From Candidatus Tokpelaia sp. JSC161 (lineage in GTDB: Bacteria > Pseudomonadota > Alphaproteobacteria > Rhizobiales > Rhizobiaceae), in the NCBI GenBank assembly GCA_003331105.1, contig QEND01000001.1, positions 62,001-126,000 of the forward strand: 64,000 nt of DNA, given 5' to 3'. Of the stretch, positions 26,895 to 37,275 are shown one piece after another (the stretch's first letter is position 1; each line of letters opens with the position of its first letter). A program made the position numbers and the translations under genes. The notes beneath the pieces were generated by a model. The model saw only the letters and a program-made list of their open reading frames with translations. It was not told the origin of the DNA and ran no database searches.

Positions 26895-27278
26895 ATGAAA
26901 GAATCTGAATCTGAAAAAGAGAAGGCTGATATTCTCGATTTAGAAAAGAATATGGAGCAGGTTAGGCGTAAGCTATTATATTTAATAGTGGCTTCGGTTT
27001 TCATTACGCTATTGCTTATTGCTGCTATGCTTTATGTTCTCATTTATAAGGCAAAACACTTCATGCCTTCTGTTTCTCTTTCTCTGAGTGAGCTTTCAGA
27101 AGAATCTTTGAAAAAAGTCACTCAGATGATTACGCTTTCTCCAGGTATGAGTATTATCTCTCAGGCTATTTCAGGAAATTTGATTTCCTTAGAGGTCGCC
27201 GAGAAAAACGGGATAAGAAAGGTGATTATCTATAATTATCGAGAGAATAAGATCATTTCTCTTTTAATATTTCGCTAA
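26895..27278 (+). CDS. Small single-pass membrane protein (possible DUF6476 family)
   Basis: I do not recognise a function. The 127-residue product has an acidic and basic N-terminus likely to form a helix (residues 1-30), one membrane segment (KLLYLIVASVFITLLLIAAMLYVLI) and an extracytoplasmic domain of about 75 residues. That domain includes LSPGMSIISQAISGNLISLEV. ATG 26895, after TAAGAG, is preferred over an upstream start at 26847. The position divergent from rluD and near rpoH, together with the topology, recalls a short conserved rhizobial family annotated as DUF6476. That assignment is from memory of context, not from a search. Confidence 0.6.
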   Translation: MKESESEKEKADILDLEKNMEQVRRKLLYLIVASVFITLLLIAAMLYVLIYKAKHFMPSVSLSLSELSEESLKKVTQMITLSPGMSIISQAISGNLISLEVAEKNGIRKVIIYNYRENKIISLLIFR

Positions 27279-27288
27279 GTTTTCCTTA

Positions 27289-27909
27289 TTATGTCTCGCT
27301 TTGAATTTTCGTATATTGATTTTTATCTTTATTTTCTTCTAACTTTGTGGAGCGTCTTTTCTTCCGTGGTTTTTCTATTTTAAGAGGATTTGAATCTGGG
27401 TTTTGAGTGACTTCTTTGATTCCAGTGGATGATTCTGTTTTGCATGTTGAACGGCGTTTAGCTCCTTTGCGTGGTTGCTCTGCCTTTTTTTCTTCTTTGG
27501 ATTCTATGGAGATGGAGTCTTTTTCAATGGAGTTGGATTCTGATAAGGGGATTGAATCATGCTCTTTACTTTTGACTGATTCTTCTAAATCAATAATTGG
27601 AATTGGACTATTCTCATTCGTATCTTCGTAAGAATCATCCCGTACGATGATTGGCGGTATTTGTGTTTGAGCAGAAAGGATGATACGTAAGTAGTGTTCT
27701 GCATGTTGAAGGTAGTTTTCAGTCATAATCCGATCACCGGATGATTGAGCATCTCTAGCAAGAGCTGTATATCTATCTGCGATATGTTGGGCATTTCCTC
27801 TAATTTTGACATCGGGTCCGTTACTTTCATAATTTCGTGTTAACGGATTAGGAGCTCTTCGGTTATTATTACTCCGTCCACGCATGCGCCTGTTTTGTTG
27901 TGGCCTCAT
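27289..27909 (-). CDS. DUF4167 domain protein
   Basis: The N-terminal 80 residues hold the DUF4167 domain: an Arg/Asn-rich start (MRPQQNRRMRGRSNNNRR), VKIRGNAQHIADRYTALARDA, then ENYLQHAEHYLRII. The remainder is low-complexity, rich in Ser, Glu and Lys, and ends in basic patches (RKGAKRRS, PRKKRRS). The family is restricted to alphaproteobacteria and often sits near prfA/prmC. A nucleic-acid-binding role is plausible from the charge but not established. The gene converges on the small membrane protein gene with ten bases between stops. Confidence 0.85.
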   Translation of the reverse strand: MRPQQNRRMRGRSNNNRRAPNPLTRNYESNGPDVKIRGNAQHIADRYTALARDAQSSGDRIMTENYLQHAEHYLRIILSAQTQIPPIIVRDDSYEDTNENSPIPIIDLEESVKSKEHDSIPLSESNSIEKDSISIESKEEKKAEQPRKGAKRRSTCKTESSTGIKEVTQNPDSNPLKIEKPRKKRRSTKLEENKDKNQYTKIQSET

Positions 27910-28245
27910 TGTATTCTCTTTATGGATACTATATGGATACTATATTCCCTGGCATATATTCAACTCGTTTTTATCAAGAACCCAGGAATATTCTCTTATT
28001 TGTCGGTAAAAACTTTTAAACCTGCATTGCTCAAAAGCAATGAACATGGGATCGAAAGATGTGCATCAGGCACCTAATACTTTTAAATAACGGTATAATT
28101 TCATAATCCCCACTCATGCTACATGTCAGCTAAGAAGAGAATCAAGAAGAGAATTTTTTAAAGGCTGAATAGAAAAAAATCAATCTTTTTCTCTACTTTT
28201 TTGTAAACGGGAGGGGATACCGTTTACGCAAAGCAATTTGCAGGG
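27910..28245. other. Non-coding stretch with short tandem repeats and an inverted repeat
   Basis: These 336 bases hold no convincing gene. They contain an exact 11-base tandem duplication (ATGGATACTAT at 27922-27932 and 27933-27943). A 12-base near-exact tandem duplication (AAGAAGAGAAT plus C or T) lies at 28132-28155. A perfect 8-bp inverted repeat is at 28203-28227. A promoter for the DUF4167 gene is expected near 27915-27960, and the 3' end of the sugar porter transcript should also fall here. Confidence 0.6.
28203..28227. repeat. 8-bp perfect inverted repeat downstream of the sugar porter
   Basis: GTAAACGG (28203-28210) and CCGTTTAC (28220-28227) flank a nine-base spacer, 19 bases beyond the porter stop. 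On the porter strand an A-run follows, where a U-run would be expected, so this is not a canonical intrinsic terminator. The half-sites also resemble LacI-family operator arms, although an operator at a 3' end would be unusual. Confidence 0.45.
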
Positions 28246-29637
28246 TTAGTGGCTCATAGGCCAACCGATATCACGTAATTGTCTTCCTTTCATTAAATTA
28301 CTTTCAATTTTTTCTAGGGACATTCCTTTTGTTTCGGGTACAAAAAACCAAGTGAAAGCAATGAAAAAACTATTGAGAATTCCATAGAACCAAAAAGTAT
28401 TCGCTGCTCCAAGTATATCTAGTAAGGATAGAAAGGTTGCTGCGAGGATCATATTAGATAGCCAATTTGTTGTTGTTGAAATTGTAATACCGAAATCTCG
28501 ACCTTTAAGGGGTTGTATCTCAGAACAGAGAACCCAAATTAAAGGACCAGCGCTCATGGCAAATCCTGTTATAAAAACCAAAAGCATGAGGATGGAAAAG
28601 CAGTGCGCCCATATTGTTTCAATGTGAAGATGCAGCATGAGACCTAGTAAATACATGGAAGAGCTCATTACGATAAAGCCAAGCAATAAAGTTGGACGTC
28701 TTCCCCAACGATCGACTATGCCAATAGCGATAAATGTTGCAAGTACATTTATAATACTTATGATAACGGATCCCCACATTTGTTCTGCTGTAGTTGAAAA
28801 TCCAGCCATTCCTAGAATCTTTGGTGCGTAATATAAAACAATGTTAATTCCTGTACATTGTTGCATGACTTGTAATAGGATTCCAAGAGCAACAGATCTG
28901 CGAAAATTGCTGTTTTCTTTAAAGAGTTTCCATCCGCTCTGTTTAATTTTTAGACTTTCATGAATATTTTCTAACTCTACATGAGCTTCTTCGTTTGTCA
29001 TTCGTATTTTCTGTAATACATGTTTTGCTTCTTGATCTCGTCCCTTAGATATGAGCCAACGAGGGCTACGTGGTAAGACTAAAACACCTAAAAATAGGAA
29101 TAAGGCTGGGATAACAACAATACCTAACATCCATCGCCAAGCGCCGTAGTAGCTGAGGAGAGTATCTGATACAAATGCTGTAAATAATCCAACTGTAATC
29201 AAGAGTTGATAAAGGGAAATCATACTTCCTCTAATTTGTTCAGGAGATATTTCTGAAAGGTAAAGAGGGGCTGCATAAGATGCTACACCAACAGCGAGAC
29301 CTAGTAAGATTCTAGCGCTGATCAGTGTTTCGACAGAGGAGGAAAAAGCGCACAAGAGTGAGCCTATAATAAAAAGAATTGATGCTATGAGAAGGCTGTA
29401 TTTTCGTCCTATATAATAGGAAAGCCATCCGGAAACAACTGCACCCAATGCTGCTCCTAGCATGAGTGTGCTCATAACACGTTCTTGCATGGCATCTGAT
29501 AAATAAAATTCTTTAGCGACAAATTGAAGCGCACCAGACATGACTCCTGTATCAAGGCCAAATAATAAGCCAGCAACAGCTCCTAAAACACAAATTGTAA
29601 TAATTGTTCTTTTTTTTGAAGTTGTATTGATATTCAA
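28246..29637 (-). CDS. Sugar porter family MFS transporter (GalP/XylE-like)
   Basis: The protein has twelve predicted membrane segments and is a proton-coupled monosaccharide transporter. Sugar-porter motifs are clear: GWLSYYIGRKYSLL after TM2, PLYLSEISPEQIRGSM after TM4, PRSPRWLISKGR at the end of TM6, QQCTGINIVLYYAPKI in TM7, and VPETKGMSLEKIE after TM12. The length (463) is typical. The match to GalP, AraE or XylE cannot be narrowed by eye, since all share these motifs. It stands alone. If the host supplies sugar, this may be a principal carbon entry route, which is inference. Confidence 0.88.
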   Translation of the reverse strand: MNINTTSKKRTIITICVLGAVAGLLFGLDTGVMSGALQFVAKEFYLSDAMQERVMSTLMLGAALGAVVSGWLSYYIGRKYSLLIASILFIIGSLLCAFSSSVETLISARILLGLAVGVASYAAPLYLSEISPEQIRGSMISLYQLLITVGLFTAFVSDTLLSYYGAWRWMLGIVVIPALFLFLGVLVLPRSPRWLISKGRDQEAKHVLQKIRMTNEEAHVELENIHESLKIKQSGWKLFKENSNFRRSVALGILLQVMQQCTGINIVLYYAPKILGMAGFSTTAEQMWGSVIISIINVLATFIAIGIVDRWGRRPTLLLGFIVMSSSMYLLGLMLHLHIETIWAHCFSILMLLVFITGFAMSAGPLIWVLCSEIQPLKGRDFGITISTTTNWLSNMILAATFLSLLDILGAANTFWFYGILNSFFIAFTWFFVPETKGMSLEKIESNLMKGRQLRDIGWPMSH

Positions 29638-29752
29638 TTTAGCGGGTCCTATTTTCTAGTTTAGATTGAATGTTATTTTAGAATAAAAATAAATAAATTA
29701 TAATATAAAAATTCCGTTCCCCACATATATATACAGCTTTGGAAGGTACAGA

Positions 29753-30553
29753 ATGCGTCTTTTAATTACTGGTGCTAATGGGCGTATGGGGCAGGAGTTA
29801 ATCCGGGCCATAGCAGTAGAAGAGAGTGTAGAGCTCTCTGGGGCGCTTGTGCGTAAAGGATGTGAATCCTTAGGTAAAGATGCTGGCGTGTTAGCTGGTC
29901 TTGAACCGCTAGGGATTTCTCTGACTGATGATTTTTCTATTTTTGATAGAGTGGATGCTGTATTGGATTTTACAAGCCCAGAATCTAGTCTATGTTATGC
30001 TAGGTATGCAGAAACATCCTCTCTGATTCATGTTATTGGTACAACTGGTTTTTCTAAAGAGCAGGAAGAAGATCTGGAAAGGATTTCTTGTAATACTAGA
30101 ATTGTTAAGTCTAGTAATATGAGTTTTGGTATTAATATTCTTTCTGGGTTGGCAAAGAAAGCCGCGCTGACTTTAAAGATGAAAGATTTTGATACTGAAA
30201 TTCTTGAAATGCATCATCGTTGCAAGGTTGATGCGCCATCTGGGACAGCCTTGCATCTTGGGAAAGAGGTAGCCAAGGGTTTTGGAATTGATTTTGAAAA
30301 ACAAGATTTTTGTGGTGCTTTAAATAGGAACAAGCGTAAAGAAGGCAGCATTGGCTTTGCATCTTTACGTGGGGGGACTGTTACAGGTGAACATTCAGTA
30401 ATTTTTGCAGGGAAAGGTGAGCGTATTATTTTGTCTCACATTGCGGAAGAAAGGTCTATTTTTGCTCGAGGTGCTATTGCCGCAGCATTATGGGCTAAGA
30501 GAAAGCCTTATGGTCTTTATTCTATGTTTGATGTTCTTGGCTTATCTTTTTAG
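29753..30553 (+). CDS. dapB: 4-hydroxy-tetrahydrodipicolinate reductase
   Basis: DapB carries out the second committed step toward meso-diaminopimelate and lysine, reducing the DapA product with NAD(P)H. The N-terminal Rossmann segment (LITGANGRMGQELIRA) and VIGTTGFS are present. The signature EMHHRCKVDAPSGTALHLG holds the catalytic His and Lys. The length (266) is normal. It is followed 23 bases later by gpmA, a pairing conserved across rhizobia. dapA and asd of the same pathway are also in the window but in separate units. Confidence 0.96.
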   Translation: MRLLITGANGRMGQELIRAIAVEESVELSGALVRKGCESLGKDAGVLAGLEPLGISLTDDFSIFDRVDAVLDFTSPESSLCYARYAETSSLIHVIGTTGFSKEQEEDLERISCNTRIVKSSNMSFGINILSGLAKKAALTLKMKDFDTEILEMHHRCKVDAPSGTALHLGKEVAKGFGIDFEKQDFCGALNRNKRKEGSIGFASLRGGTVTGEHSVIFAGKGERIILSHIAEERSIFARGAIAAALWAKRKPYGLYSMFDVLGLSF

Positions 30554-30576
30554 AAAAATAAGGACGATGATGAATC

Positions 30577-31218
30577 ATGCAACATACACTTGTTCTTATA
30601 CGACATGGCCAAAGTGAATGGAATTTAAAAAATCTTTTTACTGGATTGCGGGATCCTGATCTGACAGAGAAAGGGTATAAAGATGCAGTCTTAGCAGGGA
30701 GAAGATTAAAGATGATTGGACTCGAGTTTGACATTGCTTTTACTTCTGGATTACGGAGGGCGCAAGTGACATGTAGATCGATTCTTGATGAGATGGGACA
30801 ATCATCCATGGATATGATAAAGACTCAGGCGTTGAATGAAAGGGACTATGGAGATCTTTCAGGGTTAGATAAAAATGATGTTCGCCGGAGATGGGGAGAA
30901 GAGCAGGTTCATATCTGGCGGAGGTCATATGATATTTCACCTCCAGGAGGTGAAAGTTTACGTGATACGGGTGCGCGTGTATGGCTCTATTATATCAATA
31001 AAGTTCAGCCACATGTTTTAAGAGGTGAGAGAGTTCTTATAGTTGCGCATGGTAATTCATTAAGAGCGCTTATGATGGCCATTGAGGGTTTAGATTCTGA
31101 TACAATCATGAATCAAGAAATTGAGACAGCTGTTCCAATTATTTACGAATTACATGCGGATTCTACAATGTCTGCGAAAAAAGTGTTGGGGAAGCTTCTT
31201 GAGAAAGAATTGACATAG
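30577..31218 (+). CDS. gpmA: 2,3-bisphosphoglycerate-dependent phosphoglycerate mutase
   Basis: GpmA interconverts 3- and 2-phosphoglycerate in glycolysis and feeds enolase. The phosphohistidine loop [10 protein letters not shown] (His10 is the phosphorylated residue) is intact. So are [25 protein letters not shown] and [11 protein letters not shown] with the second catalytic histidine. The length of 213 is close to the 211 of rhizobial enzymes. It forms an operon with dapB. Confidence 0.95.
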   Translation: MQHTLVLIRHGQSEWNLKNLFTGLRDPDLTEKGYKDAVLAGRRLKMIGLEFDIAFTSGLRRAQVTCRSILDEMGQSSMDMIKTQALNERDYGDLSGLDKNDVRRRWGEEQVHIWRRSYDISPPGGESLRDTGARVWLYYINKVQPHVLRGERVLIVAHGNSLRALMMAIEGLDSDTIMNQEIETAVPIIYELHADSTMSAKKVLGKLLEKELT

Positions 31219-31250
31219 AGAGTGTCTTGGATTAAAAAAAGTGTTATTTT

Positions 31251-31335
31251 GCCCAGATGGCGAAATTGGTAGACGCGCAGGTTTCAGGGATCTGTGCTGT
31301 AAAGCGTGGAGGTTCGAGTCCTCTTCTGGGCACCA
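31251..31335 (+). tRNA. tRNA-Leu (anticodon CAG)
   Basis: The 85-base class II tRNA has acceptor GCCCAGA/TCTGGGC, anticodon stem CAGGT/ATCTG (one G-T pair), loop TTCAGGG with CAG, a long variable arm, and encoded CCA at 31333-31335. It lies 32 bases after gpmA. Confidence 0.95.
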
Positions 31336-31551
31336 AGAATCTGTAATTCTGTAATTGAAGTTCATCGGAAATATATCTGCTCTTGTTTTTTGTAGTGTCT
31401 AGCAGCGTTGATTTTGTGCCATTCAATGAGTTGGGTGCAAAATATGAGAATTTCTATGATTGTGGACAAATTGTCGGCAAAGTCTGATTGAAAGATTCTT
31501 TAAATACATATGCATATGGAAGAACAGCTTGTTTGAAAGAAAGTATTATTA

Positions 31552-31974
31552 ATGGCTATTGAACGTACCTTTTCTATGATTAAACCGGATGCGACACGTC
31601 GTAATCTTACAGGCGCTATTATAAAAATTTTGGAAAATGTTGGTTTGCGTGTTATTGCCTCTAGGCGTATATTGATCACTTTGCAGGAAGCAGAAAAATT
31701 TTACGAAGTTCATAAAAATCGTTCTTTTTTTGATTACTTGACGAAGTTTATATCTTCTGGACCAACGGTTATTCAGGTTTTAGAAGCTGAGAATGCGATT
31801 TCTATAAATCGTAAAATTATGGGTGCTACGGATCCATTGTTTGCTTCATCTGGAACAGTTCGTAAAATTTTTGGTTTATCAATAGGAGAAAATTCTATTC
31901 ATGGTTCCGATAGTTCTGATACAGCTGCTGCGGAAATTGCTTATTGGTTTTCTGAAAGAGAAATTGTTGGCTAA
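31552..31974 (+). CDS. ndk: Nucleoside diphosphate kinase
   Basis: Ndk transfers phosphate between NTPs and NDPs through a phosphohistidine. It opens [15 protein letters not shown], and the active-site histidine is His117 in [16 protein letters not shown]. The length (140) is standard. GAAAG lies upstream of the ATG. It converges on the YbaY/META gene, with stop codons almost touching. Confidence 0.97.
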   Translation: MAIERTFSMIKPDATRRNLTGAIIKILENVGLRVIASRRILITLQEAEKFYEVHKNRSFFDYLTKFISSGPTVIQVLEAENAISINRKIMGATDPLFASSGTVRKIFGLSIGENSIHGSDSSDTAAAEIAYWFSEREIVG

Positions 31975-31975
31975 C

Positions 31976-32734
31976 CTAATTTGTTTTAAATTTAGCAAGA
32001 TAATGAAAGTTTTCGTCTAGGAAGTAAAGGGTTGTTTTCTTGATTTGATATTTTTTAACTTTTTGCATCATTGTGATAAATTCTGCTGCTTGTAAAGCAA
32101 TGGTGTCAGGGCATAGCTTGAAGGTTGTTGCTGGTCTTTTAAAGACTAAATTGTCTTTTCCGTTGAAAAGAGCTGTTGTGAAGTAGTGATTACATCCATC
32201 TGAACCACTGACCTTATAATTTTTTACATTGTTGCTTTCTTGAGCAATGAATAAAGTAATATCCGTGTTATCTAAAACTTGATGGTTAACAATATTTTCT
32301 GCAATCCAGTGATGTCCTGTTATAAGATTTTCTTGGTTGTCTAGGGTTTCTACTGGGTTGAGATGGATCATATAGCCTGAACGATTTGTATCAACTCGTA
32401 TCGGTTCTTCGTGAAAGAACCATATTTCATCTCCTACTACAATTTTTGCTTGTAGGAAGTAAGACTTATTGTTATTAAGTTGATCTATTGTAATAGGGAA
32501 GCTAAAGTGAATAGATGCTGTTGGCTTACTTTGGATTTGCGCAATAATTTTTTGTATATTTCCTATAGAATGTATAATCTGAACAATAGCTATTGCATCT
32601 GAAGGCAAAGCGATGCCTTTATCATATATTATTTTTCCATGAATATTATCATGTTTGATTGATCGTATAAAGAAGAATATAATAGAAAAACTAATGGCAC
32701 TAATAATAATGGTTTTTATTAAAATTTTTATCAT
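31976..32734 (-). CDS. YbaY/YscW-like plus META (HslJ) domain envelope protein
   Basis: One N-terminal membrane segment (residues 4-23) is followed by two domains. Residues about 32-125 resemble YbaY/YscW beta-sandwich proteins (HGKIIYDKGIALPSDAIAIVQI). Residues about 140-250 resemble META/HslJ (ITGHHWIAENI, the SGSDGCNHYF turn, and FKLCPDTIALQAAEFITMM). Most YbaY proteins are lipoproteins with a lipobox cysteine, but none occurs in the N-terminal 35 residues here, so this copy is probably anchored by its helix or secreted. META proteins are linked to envelope stress or resistance to inhibitors, but the role here is unknown. Confidence 0.68.
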   Translation of the reverse strand: MIKILIKTIIISAISFSIIFFFIRSIKHDNIHGKIIYDKGIALPSDAIAIVQIIHSIGNIQKIIAQIQSKPTASIHFSFPITIDQLNNNKSYFLQAKIVVGDEIWFFHEEPIRVDTNRSGYMIHLNPVETLDNQENLITGHHWIAENIVNHQVLDNTDITLFIAQESNNVKNYKVSGSDGCNHYFTTALFNGKDNLVFKRPATTFKLCPDTIALQAAEFITMMQKVKKYQIKKTTLYFLDENFHYLAKFKTN

Positions 32735-32878
32735 TTTTTTATGTTATGCTCTTTTTTATAGTTCTTTGGTAGCTATCAAACTTCTTTTTTAAGAGAAAAT
32801 CAATTGCTTTGCTTTTTTTTATGATTAAACTTTTTTAAAAAAGTTCTTGATTCTTTTTATTCAAAGTCAATTGAGATT

Positions 32879-32954
<76 letters not shown>

Positions 32955-33069
32955 TTGATAGAAGATTCTTTACGAATTTTGAGATATATGATAAGAGTGG
33001 GGTTCTGCAATTTTTGCAGGGAATTTGTATTCTTTGAAATTTGTGAAGTGCTTAGGACAGGACGGACCT

Positions 33070-34662
33070 ATGGCGCGATATATTTTTATTACTGGCGGTG
33101 TTGTTTCTTCCTTAGGAAAGGGCATTGCTGCTGCAGCTTTAGCTGCTCTTTTAGAGGTTCGTGGATATAAAGTGCGAATCCGTAAATTTGATCCTTACCT
33201 TAATGTTGATCCTGGAACAATGTCACCTTATCAGCATGGTGAAGTTTTTGTCACAGATGATGGTGCCGAAACAGATTTAGATTTAGGGCATTATGAAAGG
33301 TTTACTGGGCGTTCTTCTCATAGGAAGGATAATCTAACGGCTGGTTGTATTTATCGTAATATTATAGAGCGTGAGCGTCGAGGTGATTATCTTGGTGGAA
33401 CGGTTCAGGTTATTCCGCATGTAACAGATGAGGTTAAGAATTGTATTATTGAAGGAAATAAAGAGTATGATTTTGTTTTGTGTGAAATTGGTGGCACTGT
33501 AGGTGATATTGAAGCAATGCCTTTTCTGGAGGCGATTCGGCAGTTATATAATGAGTTGCCATATCAACAGGCTATTTTTATACATTTGACTTTAATGCCT
33601 TTTATTGCTGCTGCTGGTGAATTAAAAACTAAACCGAGTCAGCATTCAGTTAAGGCATTGCAATCAGTTGGAATTATTCCTGCTATTTTATTAGTCCGTT
33701 CAGATAGAGCGATTCCGGAATCAGAGCGTAAAAAATTATCATTGTTTTGTAATGTCCGTCCTTCTTCTGTAATTCAGGCTTTGGATGTTTCTTCTATTTA
33801 TGATGTACCTATGGCTTATCATCGTGAAGGGCTTGATTATGAGGTTTTGAGTGCCTTTGGTCTTGATGTTTCATCAGTTCCTGATATGCAAAATTGGAAA
33901 GAAATATCTTGGCGTATTCATAATCCTGATGGAGAGGTCACAATTGCAATTGTTGGGAAGTATACAGGGTTGAAAGATGCTTATAGGTCTTTGATTGAAG
34001 CGCTGGGACATGGTGGGATAGCAAATAGGGTCCGTGTGAATATGGAGTGGATTGAATCTGAAATTTTTGAAGGAGCAGATCCAGCTATATATTTGAAAAA
34101 TGTGGATGGTGTTTTAGTGCCAGGAGCATTTGGTGTGCGCGGTGCAGAAGGAACAATGATTGCTATTCGTTTTGCTCGTGAGCATAAGATACCGTTTTTT
34201 GGTATTTGTTTTGGGATGCAGATGGCCTGTATTGAGGTAGCTCGTCATCTTGCTGGGATCTTAGAGGCTTCTTCAACAGAGTTTGGGGAAACTCAAGAAC
34301 CTGTTGTTGGATTGATATCCAATAAATTTGATGAAAAGCATACTGGTAGCATGCGACTTGGTGCTTACAAAGTATGTTTAGAAAAAGGCTCTCTTATTGC
34401 TGCTATTTATGGAAAACAGTATATTGTAGAACGGTATAGGCATCGTTATGAGGTCAATCTTGATTATAGGGAACGCCTTTCAGCATGTGGACTTATTTTT
34501 TCAGGAATGTCTCCGGATGGTGTTGTTCCTGAAATCGTAGAATATCTTGATCATCCGTGGTTTATGGGGGTGCAATACCATCCTGAGTTCAAATCTCGTC
34601 CTTTTAAACCTCATCCGCTTTTTTCCTCTTTTATCAAAGCGGCAATTCAGAAAAAAAACTAA
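33070..34662 (+). CDS. pyrG: CTP synthase
   Basis: PyrG aminates UTP to CTP with glutamine. It opens [19 protein letters not shown], the ATP loop. The synthetase domain runs to about residue 265, with [18 protein letters not shown] class I glutamine amidotransferase domain follows, with the nucleophile Cys near 380 in [12 protein letters not shown] and the His/Glu of YHPEFKSRP near 513. ATG 33070 is the only start that gives the universal N-terminus; an in-frame start 15 codons earlier is rejected. It heads the pyrG-kdsA-eno-ftsB-pdh run. Confidence 0.97.
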   Translation: MARYIFITGGVVSSLGKGIAAAALAALLEVRGYKVRIRKFDPYLNVDPGTMSPYQHGEVFVTDDGAETDLDLGHYERFTGRSSHRKDNLTAGCIYRNIIERERRGDYLGGTVQVIPHVTDEVKNCIIEGNKEYDFVLCEIGGTVGDIEAMPFLEAIRQLYNELPYQQAIFIHLTLMPFIAAAGELKTKPSQHSVKALQSVGIIPAILLVRSDRAIPESERKKLSLFCNVRPSSVIQALDVSSIYDVPMAYHREGLDYEVLSAFGLDVSSVPDMQNWKEISWRIHNPDGEVTIAIVGKYTGLKDAYRSLIEALGHGGIANRVRVNMEWIESEIFEGADPAIYLKNVDGVLVPGAFGVRGAEGTMIAIRFAREHKIPFFGICFGMQMACIEVARHLAGILEASSTEFGETQEPVVGLISNKFDEKHTGSMRLGAYKVCLEKGSLIAAIYGKQYIVERYRHRYEVNLDYRERLSACGLIFSGMSPDGVVPEIVEYLDHPWFMGVQYHPEFKSRPFKPHPLFSSFIKAAIQKKN

Positions 34663-34664
34663 TG

Positions 34665-34692
34665 GATTGTCTTATCATGATTGTCTTATCAT
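34665..34692. repeat. 14-base exact tandem duplication after pyrG
   Basis: GATTGTCTTATCAT occurs twice without a gap at 34665-34678 and 34679-34692, starting two bases after the pyrG stop. It is probably a replication-slippage duplication in the pyrG-kdsA spacer. No coding or hairpin role is apparent. Confidence 0.8.
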
Positions 34693-34749
34693 GTCTGTCG
34701 TCTGATGATTGTAAATTATTTTTGAGTGACTTCAGAAGGTGAGGGATTC

Positions 34750-35583
34750 ATGTTAAAGCCTGATGCTATTTTAAATTTAGGAAATGTGACTCTTTCTAAT
34801 CAAGCGCCTTTGGCGCTAATTGCTGGTCCTTGTCAAATGGAAAGCCGGGATCATGCATTTGAAATAGCAGGACGATTAAAAGAGATAACGGATGAAATAG
34901 GTATCGGTCTTGTTTATAAATCAAGTTTTGATAAGGCAAATCGTACTTCATTAAAGGCGCAGCGTGGAATTGGGATGGAGAAAGCCCTTTCTATATTTTA
35001 TGATATAAAGAAAAATTTTGGATTTCCTATTTTAACTGATGTTCATACAGAAAAGCAATGTTATGAAGTAGCTTCTGTTGTTGATGTGTTACAAATTCCT
35101 GCTTTTCTTTGTCGACAAACTGATTTGTTAATTGCTGCAGCTAAGACAGGTCGGGTGATTAATGTTAAGAAGGGGCAGTTTCTTGCACCTTGGGATATGA
35201 AAAGTGTTATTGCTAAAATAACTGAAAGTGGGAATTCTCGGGTTATGTTATGTGAGCGTGGTACGTCTTTTGGATATAATACACTTATTTCAGATATGCG
35301 TGCTTTAGTGATTATGAATCGTTTTGGAGCCCCAGTTATTTTTGATGCTACTCATTCTGTGCAGCAACCTGGTAAAAAAGGAGATACTTCTGGAGGAGAG
35401 CGTGAGTTTGTTGAAAGCTTAGTGTATGCTGCTGTTGCGATTGGTGTTGCCGCTGTTTTTATAGAAACGCATGAAAATCCGGATCAAGCCCCTTCAGATG
35501 GACAGAGTATGGTAAAGCTTGAGGATCTTTCAGAGATTTTGAGAAGATCTATGGCTTTTGATCGTATAGCAAAAGGTCTTTGA
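34750..35583 (+). CDS. kdsA: 3-deoxy-8-phosphooctulonate synthase
   Basis: KdsA condenses PEP and arabinose-5-phosphate into KDO-8-phosphate for the inner core of LPS, so the organism makes lipid A with KDO. The barrel carries LIAGPCQMES, YKSSFDKANRTS, LTDVHTEKQC, QIPAFLCRQTDLL and VIFDATHSVQQPG. ATG 34750, behind GGTGAGGG, is chosen over a start eight codons upstream, giving 277 residues. A position just after pyrG and before eno is typical for rhizobia. Confidence 0.96.
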   Translation: MLKPDAILNLGNVTLSNQAPLALIAGPCQMESRDHAFEIAGRLKEITDEIGIGLVYKSSFDKANRTSLKAQRGIGMEKALSIFYDIKKNFGFPILTDVHTEKQCYEVASVVDVLQIPAFLCRQTDLLIAAAKTGRVINVKKGQFLAPWDMKSVIAKITESGNSRVMLCERGTSFGYNTLISDMRALVIMNRFGAPVIFDATHSVQQPGKKGDTSGGEREFVESLVYAAVAIGVAAVFIETHENPDQAPSDGQSMVKLEDLSEILRRSMAFDRIAKGL

Positions 35584-35614
35584 AAAATCTTCTTTGTTAT
35601 GAGGTAGAAATTAA

Positions 35615-36924
<1,310 letters not shown>

Positions 36925-36925
<1 letters not shown>

Positions 36926-37233
36926 TGTTGTTGATGCTTAAACAAAAGCGGCATATTTTATTTATAATTTTTAGTATTTTTGTCATTTTTTATTTTTGTT
37001 ATCATTTAACTCATGGAGTTTATAGGATTTATGCAGTTCATGAGCTTAGGGAAGAATTAGCTCTTTTGAAAGTTCATAAAAAACAATTGGAAGAAGAGCG
37101 GCTGATCCTTGAAAAAAGGTGTAACCTTTTACGTGATGGAAGTCTTGAAAAAGATATGTTAGATGAGTATGCCAGAAAAAATCTAAATTTTTCATTATCA
37201 AATGAACTGACTCTTATGCTTTCTAACTCATAA
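36925..37233 (+). CDS. ftsB: Septum formation initiator FtsB/DivIC family protein
   Basis: FtsB is a small bitopic protein of the division complex, linking FtsQ and FtsL. The 102-residue product has one membrane segment (about residues 9-28, ILFIIFSIFVIFYFCYHL). A periplasmic coiled coil follows (about 36-66, ELREELALLKVHKKQLEEER), then EKDMLDEYARKNLNFS, the usual FtsB tail. ATG 36925 overlaps the eno stop. The eno-ftsB adjacency is conserved far beyond alphaproteobacteria, which supports the call. Confidence 0.88.
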
Positions 37234-37275
37234 GAGTCTGTATAAAAGACTGTGTCTTTTACAAGGGAGTGAAAT

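Noticed and set aside
27895..28077. Forward frame of 60 codons in the largest gap
   Set aside because: No Shine-Dalgarno, it starts inside the DUF4167 gene on the other strand, and the product resembles nothing known.
28203..28227. Intrinsic terminator for the sugar porter
   Set aside because: On the porter strand the stem is followed by an A-run and not a U-run, so I list it only as an inverted repeat.
31150..31426. Two reverse frames around tRNA-Leu(CAG)
   Set aside because: They read through the antisense of the tRNA and the gpmA 3' end, with no conserved protein.
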